Source of the DNA: Halomonas halodenitrificans DSM 735
Lineage (GTDB): Bacteria; Pseudomonadota; Gammaproteobacteria; Pseudomonadales; Halomonadaceae
Length of the DNA: 53,722 nt
NCBI RefSeq assembly: GCF_000620045.1
Contig: NZ_JHVH01000024.1
Coordinates: 1-53,722, forward strand
Direction: 5' to 3'
Shown here: piece by piece, positions 20,455-30,078 of the stretch
Layout of the letters: each line of letters opens with the position of its first letter
Numbering within the stretch: the first letter of the stretch is position 1
The notes under the pieces: model-generated
Database searches by the model: none
What the model saw: only the letters and a program-made list of their open reading frames with translations
Told to the model about the DNA's origin: nothing
Position numbers and translations under genes: made by a program

Positions 20455-20541
20455 TGGTACCGGCGGTCGGACTCGAACCGACAAGGGCTTGCACCCGGGG
20501 GATTTTGAATCCCCTGCGTCTACCAATTCCGCCACGCCGGC
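20455..20541 (-). tRNA. tRNA-Leu (anticodon CAA)
   Basis: An 87-base class II tRNA on the minus strand. The acceptor stem GCCGGCG pairs with CGCCGGT, CCA is encoded, the anticodon arm is GGGGA-TTCAAAA-TCCCC giving CAA, there is a long variable arm, and the T-arm GTCGG-TTCGAGT-CCGAC is intact. It reads UUG codons. It lies between exoD and queA, opposite in strand to both. Confidence 0.97.
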
Positions 20542-20654
20542 AACGCGCGATGCATTATACGTGCGCCCGGTCACAGGTCAATCTCGGACCTGACTTCAGT
20601 GCGACGAGCCGGTATCCTAGGCGGCTTGCCAGATACCACCGGACACCGAACCGC

Positions 20655-21695
20655 ATGCAGCGCGCCGACTTCCATTTCGAGCTTCCCGACGAGCTTATCG
20701 CCCGCTATCCCTCAGAGCAGCGTACCGACTGCCGACTGCTGTGCGTGGATGGCCCGAGCGGGGCGCTGTCCCACCGCCGTTTCCCCGACCTGCTCGAGAT
20801 TCTCGAGCCCGGCGACCTGCTGGTGTTCAACGACACCCGAGTGATCCCCGCGCGGCTGCATGGCCACAAGGCCAGCGGCGGCAAGGTGGAGATGTTGCTC
20901 GAGCGTCCGCTGGACGCCCACCGCGGCCTCGCCCACCTACGCTCCAGCAAGTCGCCCAAACCCGGCACCGAGCTGATCTTCGAAGGCGATGTGCGGGCCG
21001 TGGTAGAGGGCCGCCGTGACGCCCTGTTCGAGCTACGCTTCCTCGGCGAGACGCCGCTGATCGAGCTGCTCGAACGTCATGGCCATATGCCATTGCCGCC
21101 CTATATCGATCGCGACGACGAGGGCAGCGACCGCGAGCGCTACCAGACCGTGTATGCACGCCGCGACGGTGCCGTGGCCGCCCCCACCGCGGGGCTTCAC
21201 TTCGACGCGCCACTGCTCGAGGGGCTGGCCGACAAGGGCATCGAGAGCGCCTTCGTGACCCTCCATGTGGGCGCCGGCACCTTTCAGCCGGTGCGCGTCG
21301 ACGATATCCGCGAACACCAGATGCACAGCGAGTGGCTGGAAGTCGACGAGGCGGCCTGCGCCAAGGTCGCGGCCGCCCGCGCCGCCGGCCGCCGCGTCAT
21401 CGCCGTGGGCACCACCAGCGTGCGCTGCCTGGAGAGCGCCTGCGCCAAGAGCGCGAATGGCGAGATCGCCCCCTACCGTGGCGAGACCGATATCTTCATC
21501 TATCCGGGCTATGCGTGGCGCTGCGTCGATGCCCTGATCACCAATTTTCACCTGCCGGAGTCCACCCTGCTGATGCTGGTGGCCTCTCTCGCCGGCTACG
21601 ACACGACGCTGGCCGCCTATCGCGAGGCAGTCGCCGAGCGCTATGCCTTCTTCAGTTACGGCGATGCCATGTTCCTCACCCGCAAGACGCCCTGA
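20655..21695 (+). CDS. queA: S-adenosylmethionine:tRNA ribosyltransferase-isomerase
   Basis: 346 residues from ATG 20655 ([19 protein letters not shown]); the longer frame overlaps the tRNA and lacks family sequence. QueA transfers the ribosyl group of SAM to preQ1 in tRNA, giving epoxyqueuosine. Signature segments: [62 protein letters not shown] and [18 protein letters not shown]. The next gene, tgt, provides the previous step. Confidence 0.97.
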   Translation: MQRADFHFELPDELIARYPSEQRTDCRLLCVDGPSGALSHRRFPDLLEILEPGDLLVFNDTRVIPARLHGHKASGGKVEMLLERPLDAHRGLAHLRSSKSPKPGTELIFEGDVRAVVEGRRDALFELRFLGETPLIELLERHGHMPLPPYIDRDDEGSDRERYQTVYARRDGAVAAPTAGLHFDAPLLEGLADKGIESAFVTLHVGAGTFQPVRVDDIREHQMHSEWLEVDEAACAKVAAARAAGRRVIAVGTTSVRCLESACAKSANGEIAPYRGETDIFIYPGYAWRCVDALITNFHLPESTLLMLVASLAGYDTTLAAYREAVAERYAFFSYGDAMFLTRKTP

Positions 21696-21783
21696 GTTCG
21701 GCCATTCGGCGTTACACGCTGTCTCAAGATACGCATTTACCCCCGTAAGCTCCGTGTTTTTCGACAGCGTTTGCCTTGTCTGA

Positions 21784-22959
<1,176 letters not shown>

Positions 22960-23057
22960 TAGCAGCCGGTGCCGATTCTTCAGGGCCCGGTACCGGCTGA
23001 CACTGCCTCGCGAGCGAGACAGTCCCATTACCCATCCCAATCTGGAGACCCTCCTCA

Positions 23058-23390
23058 ATGCTGGATTTCTTTATCGCCCCGGCCTACGCCCAGGATGCCC
23101 CCGCCGGCGGTGGCATCGCTCAGATCGTCATGCTGGTTGGCTTCGTGGCCATCTTCTACTTCCTGCTGTGGCGCCCCCAGGCCAAGCGTGCCAAGCAGCA
23201 CAAGCAGCTTATCGCCGGCCTCGCCAAGGGTGACGAGGTCGTCATCGGCGGCGGCATGCTCGGCCGTATCACCAAGGTCAGCGACGAAAGCGAATTCCTG
23301 ACCATGGAAATTGCCGAGGGCACCCAGGTCAACGTGCAGAAGAGCGCCGTCGCCACCGTGCTGCCCAAGGGCACCGTCAAGTCCATCTGA
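23058..23390 (+). CDS. yajC: Sec translocase accessory subunit YajC
   Basis: 110 residues: one N-terminal membrane helix (IVMLVGFVAIFYFLLWRPQAK) with the YajC signature FYFLLWRPQAKRAKQHK, then a small cytoplasmic beta domain (LAKGDEVVIGGGMLGRITKV). It associates with SecDF-YajC. The gene lies 98 bases after tgt and 130 before secD, the standard order. Confidence 0.96.
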   Translation: MLDFFIAPAYAQDAPAGGGIAQIVMLVGFVAIFYFLLWRPQAKRAKQHKQLIAGLAKGDEVVIGGGMLGRITKVSDESEFLTMEIAEGTQVNVQKSAVATVLPKGTVKSI

Positions 23391-23520
23391 CCCGCTTGTT
23401 GTCCGGCCCCGGCGACTGTCATCGGTGGGGCCGATCTTCGACTGCCACCGGCTACGCCGGGGCCGTCGTGGCGCGATCGCGTCAGCTCCCCCTTAGTCAG
23501 CAACCTAGGACAGGGCCCGC

Positions 23521-25371
23521 ATGCTCAACCGTTATCCCCTGTGGAAGTATCTGCTGATACTCATCGTCCTGCTCGTCGGCCTGGTCTATTCGCTGCCCAA
23601 CCTCTTCCCGGAAGACCCGGCGATCCAGATCAGCAGCGAGCGCGGTGACGCCACCGTCGATGAGCGCCAGCTCGAGCGTATCCAGTCGTCCCTGACCGAT
23701 GCCGGCATCGAAGTGAAGGACGTCGAGAGCAGCACGACCAGCACCCTGCTGCGCCTGCGCAACCCCGATGCCCAGCTCGCCGCCCGCGACCGCGTCGCCG
23801 CCATGCTCGGCGAGGAGTATGTCGTCGCCCTCAATCTGGCCGAATCCACGCCTGAGTGGCTGCAGTCGCTCTCCGCCTCGCCCATGACCCTGGGCCTCGA
23901 CCTGCGTGGTGGCGTCCACTTCCTGCTGGAAGTGGACATGGAAGCCGCCGTGAGTCAGCGCCTGGAAGTCAACGCCAGCGCCATGCGCGAGCTTCTGCGC
24001 GACGAGCGCATTCGCTATCGTGATACCCGGATCGAAGAGCAGACCCTGACGCTGACCTTCACCGACGCCGACGACCGCAACACCGGTCGGAGCCTGATCA
24101 GCCGTGAGTTCCCCGATTTCCAGTACGAGAACCTCGGTGACGGGCGCGGCGCCTCCCTGGCCATGACCCTTACCGAACAGGCGGTCAACGAGATCCAGGA
24201 CTACGCCATCAACCAGAACCTGACCACCCTGCGCAACCGGGTGAACGAGCTGGGCGTGGCGGAGCCCCTGGTACAACGCCAGGGCCCGGACCGGATCGTG
24301 GTGGAGCTGCCCGGCGTTCAGGACACGGCCGAAGCCAAGCGCATCGTCGGCGCCACCGCCAACCTGGAGTTCCGCCTCGAGGCGCGTCCCGATGCGCCCG
24401 ACAGCGAAATCGAGACGCTGGATTTCCGCAATACGCCGTCACGCAGCGCCGACCTGAGACGCGACGTGATCATCACCGGCGACCAGGTCTCCAACGCCAA
24501 CCGCAGCTTCGACGAGAATGGCCGCCCCCAGGTCAATATCAACCTGGACGGGACCGGCGGTACGCTGATGAACCGCGCCACTCGCACCAATATCGGCCGC
24601 AACATGGCGGTGGTCTACATCGAGCACAAGACCCGCGACAGCGTTGAGATCGTCGACGGTGAGAAGACGGTGGTCCGCGACCCCTACACCGAGCGCGGCA
24701 TCATCAGCCTGGCCACCATCCAGAGTGCCCTGGGCAACAGCTTTCGCATCACCGGGCTCGACTCGCCCACCGAGGCGGCGGAGCTCTCCCTGCTGTTGCG
24801 GTCGGGCTCGCTGGCCGCGCCGATCTACTTCGTGCAGGAACGCACCATCGGCCCGAGCCTGGGTGCCGAAAACATCAAGCGCGGCGTGATGTCGGTGCAG
24901 ATCGGCCTGCTGCTGGTGGTACTGTTCATGCTGATTCGCTACAAGGTGTTCGGCATCTTCGCCAACCTGGCCCTGGCGCTCAACCTGACCCTGCTGGTGG
25001 CGGTGATGTCGATGCTCGGCGCGACCCTCACCCTGCCCGGCATCGCCGGGATCGTGTTGACGCTGGGCATGGCCGTGGACGCCAACGTGCTGATCTTCGA
25101 GCGAATACGCGAAGAGCTGCGTGGGGGACTCTCGGCTCAGCAGGCGATACATGCCGGCTACGAGCGCGCCTTCACCTCCATCGTCGACGCCAACATCACC
25201 ACCCTGCTGGTGGCGGTGATTCTGTTCTCGATCGGTACCGGACCGGTCAAGGGCTTCGCCGTGACGCTGTCGCTGGGCATTCTCACCTCGCTGTTCACCG
25301 CCCTGATGGTGACCCGCGCCATGGTGAATCTCGTCTATGGCGGCAAGCCGGTCAAGAAGCTCTGGATATAA
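23521..25371 (+). CDS. secD: Protein translocase subunit SecD
   Basis: 616 residues, equal to the E. coli length. One N-terminal transmembrane helix, a large periplasmic P1 region with LGLDLRGGVHFLLEVDM, then five membrane helices near the C-terminus with the RND-type motif GMAVDANVLIFERIREELRG. SecD with SecF uses the proton gradient to pull preproteins out on the periplasmic side. The stop is followed by an AGAGGTG site for secF. Confidence 0.97.
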   Translation: MLNRYPLWKYLLILIVLLVGLVYSLPNLFPEDPAIQISSERGDATVDERQLERIQSSLTDAGIEVKDVESSTTSTLLRLRNPDAQLAARDRVAAMLGEEYVVALNLAESTPEWLQSLSASPMTLGLDLRGGVHFLLEVDMEAAVSQRLEVNASAMRELLRDERIRYRDTRIEEQTLTLTFTDADDRNTGRSLISREFPDFQYENLGDGRGASLAMTLTEQAVNEIQDYAINQNLTTLRNRVNELGVAEPLVQRQGPDRIVVELPGVQDTAEAKRIVGATANLEFRLEARPDAPDSEIETLDFRNTPSRSADLRRDVIITGDQVSNANRSFDENGRPQVNINLDGTGGTLMNRATRTNIGRNMAVVYIEHKTRDSVEIVDGEKTVVRDPYTERGIISLATIQSALGNSFRITGLDSPTEAAELSLLLRSGSLAAPIYFVQERTIGPSLGAENIKRGVMSVQIGLLLVVLFMLIRYKVFGIFANLALALNLTLLVAVMSMLGATLTLPGIAGIVLTLGMAVDANVLIFERIREELRGGLSAQQAIHAGYERAFTSIVDANITTLLVAVILFSIGTGPVKGFAVTLSLGILTSLFTALMVTRAMVNLVYGGKPVKKLWI

Positions 25372-25380
25372 GAGGTGAAC

Positions 25381-26304
25381 ATGAAAAGCCTGGCCAATCG
25401 ACAGATTGACTTCATGAGCAAGCGGAAGATCGCCTTCGCGGTCTCCGCCCTGCTGATCCTGGCATCGCTCGTCTCGCTGGTGTTCCAGCAGCTCAGCCTG
25501 GGGCTGGACTTCACCGGCGGCACCCTGGTGGAGGTGCGCTACGCCGTGGCGCCCTCCCTGGACGCGGTGCGCCAGACCCTGGAGTCCGCCGAGTTCCGCG
25601 ACGTCTCGGTGCAGACCTTCGGCGCCGCCAACGAGGTGCTGATTCGCCTTCAGCAGGCCTTCGATGCCGACGTGGGCAACCGCGTGGTGGAGCTCTTGCG
25701 CCATGGCGGAGAGGAGGTCAACCTGGTGCGCGCCGAATTCGTCGGCGCTCAGGTGGGTGATCAGCTGCGTGACCAGTCCGGCCTCGGGCTACTGGTGGCG
25801 CTGGGCATCGTGATGCTCTACGTGGCCTTTCGTTTCCAGTACAAGTTCGCGGTCGGTGCCCTGCTGGCCCTGATGCATGATGTGATCATCGTGGTCGGTG
25901 CCTTCTCGCTGTTCCAGATCGAGTTCGACCTCACCGTGCTGGCCGCCGTGCTGGCGGTGATCGGCTACTCGCTCAACGACACCATCGTGGTCTATGACCG
26001 CATCCGCGAGAATATCCGCAAGTCGCGCATCGACGACATGCCGGCAATCTTCAACGATTCGCTCAACCAGACCCTGTCGCGCACCCTCGCCACCTCCGGC
26101 ACCACCCTGCTGGTGCTGATCGCCCTGCTGGTGCTGGGTGGTGACATGATCGAGGGATTCGCCATCGCCCTGCTCATCGGCGTGGTGGTCGGCACCTTCT
26201 CTTCCATCTATGTGGCCTCGGCATTGCTGCTCAGCGTCAAGCTGAATCGCGAGGACCTGATCCCCACACAGAAGGAAGACCCGGAAGCCGAAGAACTGCC
26301 TTGA
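25381..26304 (+). CDS. secF: Protein translocase subunit SecF
   Basis: 307 residues from ATG 25381, favoured because AGAGGTG lies 5 to 10 bases before it; the in-frame GTG at 25375 falls within that site. SecF motifs: LGLDFTGGTLVEVRY after the first helix, and GYSLNDTIVVYDRIRENIR in the fourth membrane region. Six membrane segments in all. Acidic tail (KEDPEAEELP). Last gene of the block; a very strong terminator follows. Confidence 0.97.
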   Translation: MKSLANRQIDFMSKRKIAFAVSALLILASLVSLVFQQLSLGLDFTGGTLVEVRYAVAPSLDAVRQTLESAEFRDVSVQTFGAANEVLIRLQQAFDADVGNRVVELLRHGGEEVNLVRAEFVGAQVGDQLRDQSGLGLLVALGIVMLYVAFRFQYKFAVGALLALMHDVIIVVGAFSLFQIEFDLTVLAAVLAVIGYSLNDTIVVYDRIRENIRKSRIDDMPAIFNDSLNQTLSRTLATSGTTLLVLIALLVLGGDMIEGFAIALLIGVVVGTFSSIYVASALLLSVKLNREDLIPTQKEDPEAEELP

Positions 26305-26324
26305 ACGGCAGTTCCCTGGCCGCA

Positions 26325-26360
26325 ACGAAAAGCGCTCCGCCTCGGCGGAGCGCTTTTCGT
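26325..26360. terminator. Bidirectional rho-independent terminator after secF
   Basis: A 17-base perfect inverted repeat (26325-26341 / 26344-26360) containing gcgctccgcc / ggcggagcgc flanked by AAAA and TTTT. It works in both directions, ending secF on the plus strand and the META lipoprotein transcript on the minus strand. Confidence 0.92.
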
Positions 26361-26389
26361 TTACCGATACCCGGTGACGCCTGGCGGCC

Positions 26390-26851
26390 TCAGCTGGCCT
26401 TGCGCCACCCCCCCAGCACCCGCTGATCGGGCCCGAAGAATACCAGGCGGTCGTGATCGATCAGATAGCGATACGCGGTCTCCAGCATCTCGGTGACCCG
26501 GGCGGCGTCTTCCAGCCGAGGGCAGCCGCGACGCGTCGTGGCAAGCTCGGTGACCTCGATGCGCTGACTGTCTCCGAGGCGTACTCGACCCTGCATCGCG
26601 TTGCAGCCATCACTGCCCACGAGGCGACCGTCGCCGTCGACCTCGAACCAGGCGGCCTCGGGCATGGAAAGCCGCTCGCTGGTGCCCAGCAGCAGCAGGT
26701 TCCAGCGCTGCTCCGTCAGCGGACCGTCCAGGGCATCCCCGTTCATCCCGTCCGGGACCGAGTCGCGACTGCTGCAGGCAGTCAGCATGAGCGTCGCGGA
26801 GAGCACCAGCAGTGGCGCCAGGACTCGGGGCATGCGCGTCATGGTTACCAT
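26390..26851 (-). CDS. META-domain (HslJ-like) lipoprotein
   Basis: 153 residues. The signal peptide ends in the lipobox LMLTAC (Cys about 26). The mature domain has META/HslJ features: LTEQRWNLLLLG, VGSDGCNAMQGRVRLG, TELATTRRGCP, LVFFGPDQRVLGGW. HslJ is linked to novobiocin and heat resistance; the molecular role is unknown. The ATG overlaps the TAA of the glyoxalase gene; ATGs at 26842 and 26833 are alternative starts with shorter n-regions. Confidence 0.85.
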   Translation of the reverse strand: MVTMTRMPRVLAPLLVLSATLMLTACSSRDSVPDGMNGDALDGPLTEQRWNLLLLGTSERLSMPEAAWFEVDGDGRLVGSDGCNAMQGRVRLGDSQRIEVTELATTRRGCPRLEDAARVTEMLETAYRYLIDHDRLVFFGPDQRVLGGWRKAS

Positions 26852-27285
26852 GTGCCGGTGTTCTCCATGGAAGCCCAGGGCTCGCGAGGCGCCTGGGCCT
26901 CGCCCGTCTGCAGCAGCTCCACCGAGATGCCGTCGGGGCTCCTCACGAAGGCCATATGACCGTCACGGGGCGGTCGGTTGATGGTCACCCCGGCATCCTG
27001 CAGCGTCTCGCAGAGTGCATAGATATCATCGACGCGATAGGCCAGATGACCGAAGTTGCGCCCTCCGTCGTACTCCTCGGGGTCCCAGTTGTAGGTCAGC
27101 TCCAGTTCCGGTGCCTTGAGCTCCGTCGAGCGAGCCTCGTCCTCGGGGGCGGCCAGAAAGACCAGGGTGAAACGCCCCTTCTCGTTCTCCTTGCGACGCA
27201 CCTCCTTGAGGCCCAGCAGGTCACAATAGAAGCGCAGGGACGCATCGAGGTCGCTGACGCGCACCATGGTATGCAGGTACTGCAT
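26845..27285 (-). CDS. gloA: Lactoylglutathione lyase (glyoxalase I) family protein
   Basis: 146 residues from ATG 27285 with AAGGAG 9 bases before it. VOC fold in two repeats: HTMVRVSDLDASLRFYCDLL and FGHLAYRVDDIYALCETL. Metal-ligand positions are His (HTMVRV), Glu (LELTYN region), His (FGHLAY) and Glu (ISVELLQ), all present, supporting a Ni-dependent glyoxalase I that isomerises the methylglyoxal-glutathione adduct. Slightly longer than E. coli GloA (135). Confidence 0.9.
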   Translation of the reverse strand: MQYLHTMVRVSDLDASLRFYCDLLGLKEVRRKENEKGRFTLVFLAAPEDEARSTELKAPELELTYNWDPEEYDGGRNFGHLAYRVDDIYALCETLQDAGVTINRPPRDGHMAFVRSPDGISVELLQTGEAQAPREPWASMENTGTW

Positions 27286-27366
27286 GTGAGACTCCTTATC
27301 GTGTAGCGTAAGAAGCCAGTGTAAACCCCAACAACAGGAAGGTGGAATGATCCGGAGTACCCGAAC

Positions 27367-27909
27367 ATGAGCGACTACTGCGACCTGGCCCCCGGCCATC
27401 CCTTCCACGGCCCCTACCATGACCACGAGTACGGCTTCCCCGTGGCCGACGACGACATTCTCTTCGAGCGCCTGGCGCTGGAAATCAACCAGGCGGGGCT
27501 CTCCTGGCTCACCGTGCTGAAGAAGCGCGAGGCCTTCCAACGCGCCTTCGACGGTTTCTCCATCGAGAGAGTGGCGGCCTATGGAGAGGCCGAACGACGT
27601 CGCCTGCTGGATGATGCCGGCATCATCCGCAATCGGCTCAAGGTCGAGGCGGTCATCCACAACGCCGGCGTCATCCAGGCCCTGCAGGAGAGCCACGGCA
27701 GTTTCCGCGCCTGGCTCGACCATCAGCATCCTCTATCCCACGGCGACTGGGTCAAGTGCTTCAAGCGCACCTTCAAGTTCACCGGACCGGAGATCACCGG
27801 CGAGTTCCTGATGAGTACCGGCTACCTGCCCGGCGCGCACCGCGACGGCTGCCCGGTGCAGGCACGCATCCTGGCGGCCGCCCCGCCCTGGACCCGTTCA
27901 CGGGAATGA
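27367..27909 (+). CDS. tag: DNA-3-methyladenine glycosylase I
   Basis: 180 residues. It removes 3-methyladenine from DNA. Zinc-snap ligands are recognisable: Cys in SDYCDL, His in YHDHEYGFP, and the C-terminal His and Cys in PGAHRDGCPV. Other family segments are LFERLALEINQAGLSW, TVLKKREAFQRAFDGF and RNRLKVEAVIHNA. Monocistronic, between two minus-strand genes; GGAGTACCCGAAC precedes the ATG. Confidence 0.93.
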   Translation: MSDYCDLAPGHPFHGPYHDHEYGFPVADDDILFERLALEINQAGLSWLTVLKKREAFQRAFDGFSIERVAAYGEAERRRLLDDAGIIRNRLKVEAVIHNAGVIQALQESHGSFRAWLDHQHPLSHGDWVKCFKRTFKFTGPEITGEFLMSTGYLPGAHRDGCPVQARILAAAPPWTRSRE

Positions 27910-27923
27910 TCGTTGCCGGACAA

Positions 27924-27953
27924 GTGCGTCAGGCAGTCGGAGGCCTGACGCAC
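27924..27953. terminator. Hairpin between tag and the convergent lipoprotein gene
   Basis: Perfect 11-bp stem gtgcgtcaggc / gcctgacgcac with an 8-base loop exactly in the 48-base gap between two convergent stops. No T-run, but the placement fits a shared 3'-end structure. Confidence 0.5.
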
Positions 27954-27957
27954 CTCC

Positions 27958-28653
27958 TCAGGGCGCAATACCCTGGCCGCAACCCCGATACTGCTCTCCA
28001 TCCACGTTCAGCGTTACCCGAGCCGGGAAGGGTTCACCGCTCATGTCATCGAAGCAGGCTCGCGCCTCGATACGCAGCTCGAAGGGGGTGTCGCCGCGCC
28101 CGCTGGCCAGGATGACCCGCCCGGTCTCGTTATCCATCTGCGTGACTCGATAAGGCAGGGTCTGCTCGCGGCTGCCGTAATCCAGGCTGAGATGCACTGT
28201 GGGCCGGTCGTGAGCCAGGCTCGCCGTCCAGCCGGGCTCGTTGCCCCGTGCGTAGAACATCACGCCGGGGCGCTGTTCGCGGGTAAGCGCCAGGCGCCGC
28301 ATGTTTGCCTGACACTCCAGCCGTCCTCGAGGCGACTCAACGATGGCGCCTTCCTCTTTTTGCCAGAAGCTCAGCTCGCCCATCTCGTAGCGTTCCCCAC
28401 TGGCCACCACGGCAGGTGCCAGACGCCAGGCACCATGGGCTGACCACAGCCGCAGCTCGTCCTCGAGGGCGGCCGTCACCAGCCCCTGGTCAGGCGAACA
28501 CTGCCAGGCAGTGAAGGCTTCGGCACCGCCGGGGAAGAGGGTCGAGGGCATCAACGGCGCATGGTCATCCGTGGTAATCGGGGCCGAGGTGGTGGCACAC
28601 CCCACCAACAGCAACGACATTCCCAGGGCGGCGGGTACGAAGGAACGGGGCAC
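27958..28653 (-). CDS. Lipoprotein with MliC-like lysozyme-inhibitor domain and COG3650-like domain
   Basis: 231 residues from GTG 28653 (AAGGAGATACC before it). The signal peptide ends LLLVGC (lipobox, Cys about 19). Residues ~45-125 (FTAWQCSPDQGLVTAALEDE, SGERYEMGELSFWQKEEGAI, ECQ) resemble the membrane-bound lysozyme inhibitor MliC fold with its two Cys; residues ~130-230 (MFYARGNEPGWTASL, ACFDDMSGEPFPARV) match a COG3650-type envelope domain. The fusion suggests cell-wall protection or envelope stress, by inference only. Confidence 0.7.
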   Translation of the reverse strand: MPRSFVPAALGMSLLLVGCATTSAPITTDDHAPLMPSTLFPGGAEAFTAWQCSPDQGLVTAALEDELRLWSAHGAWRLAPAVVASGERYEMGELSFWQKEEGAIVESPRGRLECQANMRRLALTREQRPGVMFYARGNEPGWTASLAHDRPTVHLSLDYGSREQTLPYRVTQMDNETGRVILASGRGDTPFELRIEARACFDDMSGEPFPARVTLNVDGEQYRGCGQGIAP

Positions 28654-28900
28654 GGTATCTCCTTGTGTGGATCATGATTTCTGAATGAGACCCAGCATAA
28701 CAGCCCCCACCACCGCCGGCCCCCCACAGCGGAGTATCCCATGCCTTCGCCGAGCCGGGACCTCAGCCATAGATCTCGATGGTGATAACACCGGCATCGA
28801 GGGCGGCGATGTTGTCATGAAGGATGCGACGAATTCGGGCTGGCCATAAGGAGTGAACAAAACTAAGCTTTTTAATTCTTAAGATGAAAGTGACTCACAC

Positions 28901-29815
28901 ATGCTCGAGCTGCGACACCTTCGCACCCTGATCGCCCTGCGCGACGCCGGCTCCCTGGTGGAGGCTGCCGAACGGGTGCATCTGACACAGTCGGCCCTCT
29001 CCCACCAGGTCAAGGACCTGGAGGAGCGACTGGGCAGCCCCTTGTTTATACGCAAGACGCGTCCGGTGGAGTTCACCCGCGCCGGTCTGCGACTGCTGAC
29101 CCTGGCCGAGCAGGTGCTGCCCCAGGTGCGCATGGCCGAACGCGACCTGGCCCGGCTGGCCGGTAACGAACAGGGGCGCCTGCACATGGCCATCGAGTGC
29201 CACAGCTGCTTTCAGTGGCTGATGCCCACCATCGATCACTTCCGTGACCACTGGCCGGAAGTCGAGATCGATATTCCCGGTGGCCACCATTTCGACCCCC
29301 TCCCGGCCCTGGCCCGGGAACAACTCGACCTGGTCATCACCGCCGACCCCCAGCCGCTTCCCGGCGTTCATTACGAACCACTGTTCCGCTATGAGGGCTT
29401 GCTGGCGGTGGCTCGCCAGCATCACCTGGCCGGCAGGGGGTTCGCCACTCCCGAGGCCCTGGCCGATGAGACCCTGATCACCTACCCGGTGGAACACTCG
29501 CGCCTGGACGTCTTCACCCAGTTCCTCGATCCGGCGGGAGTACAGCCCCGGGAGGTACGCACCGCCGAGCTGACCATCATGATGATGCAGCTGGTGGCCA
29601 GCGGCCGGGGGGTATGCGCGCTGCCCAACTGGGCAATCACCGAGTACCTGGAGCGCGATTACGTGAAGGCCGTGAGGCTAAGCGAAAAGGGGGTGTGGAG
29701 CACGCTGTTTGCGGCGATTCGCGAGGAGACCCGACAGGCCCCCTGGATGGAGGACTTCCTGCGCACGGCCCGGGAGACCTCCTTTGCGGTGCTGGACGGC
29801 ATCAAGCCTGCGTGA
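28901..29815 (+). CDS. metR: LysR-type regulator MetR
   Basis: 304 residues. The N-terminal winged HTH LRHLRTLIALRDAGSLVEAA, with LTQSALSHQVKDLEERLG, and the effector-domain segments ECHSCFQWLMPTID, VEIDIPGGHHFDPLPAL and TYPVEHSRLDVFTQFLDP are characteristic of MetR, which activates metE/metH with homocysteine as co-effector. No metE is adjacent. The AT-rich 60 bases before the start probably hold its promoter; no clear TGAAN5TTCA site was found. Its stop codon lies inside the first unit of a tandem repeat. Confidence 0.9.
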   Translation: MLELRHLRTLIALRDAGSLVEAAERVHLTQSALSHQVKDLEERLGSPLFIRKTRPVEFTRAGLRLLTLAEQVLPQVRMAERDLARLAGNEQGRLHMAIECHSCFQWLMPTIDHFRDHWPEVEIDIPGGHHFDPLPALAREQLDLVITADPQPLPGVHYEPLFRYEGLLAVARQHHLAGRGFATPEALADETLITYPVEHSRLDVFTQFLDPAGVQPREVRTAELTIMMMQLVASGRGVCALPNWAITEYLERDYVKAVRLSEKGVWSTLFAAIREETRQAPWMEDFLRTARETSFAVLDGIKPA

Positions 29816-30078
29816 GGCTAGGCAGGCTCTTCATGGCCGCCTCATGGCCACATAGCGGCAACAGCAGGGTAATTCGAGCCCGCCTGAGGCTAGGCAGGCT
29901 CCTCATGGCTGCCTCATGGCCACATAGCGGCAACAGCAGGGTAATTCGAGCCCGCCTGAGGCCAGGCAGGCTCCTCATGGCTGCCTCATGGCCGCATAGC
30001 GGCAACAGCAGAGTAATCGAGCCCGCCTGAGGCTAGGCAGGCTCCTCTTGGCCGCGTAGCGGCAACAGCAGGGTAAAG
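29805..30078. repeat. 72-bp tandem repeat array grown from the histidine kinase gene end
   Basis: Units begin (tgaggc...) at 29813, 29885, 29957 and 30028: periods 72, 72 and 71. Units 1-3 are near identical. The fourth is the 3' end of the minus-strand kinase gene and lacks 11 bases between two catgagg direct repeats present in the others. Unit 1 contains the metR stop codon. On the minus strand, past the kinase TAG, the frame stays open for 76 codons through all units, each encoding ITLLLPLCGHEAAMRSLP, the counterpart of FTLLLPLRGQEEPA at the kinase C-terminus. Confidence 0.9.

Noticed and set aside
28680..28860. Possible 60-codon minus-strand gene or gene remnant upstream of metR
   Set aside because: A frame ending AALDAGVITIEIYG looks protein-like, but no family or start could be assigned; too weak to list as a gene or pseudogene.
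29802..30005. Independent small gene encoding the repeats
   Set aside because: The frame is simply the read-through of the kinase 3' repeats, with only a TTG start and no ribosome site; treated as repeat DNA.
29805..30078. CRISPR array
   Set aside because: The 72-bp units are directly adjacent without unique spacers and derive from coding sequence.
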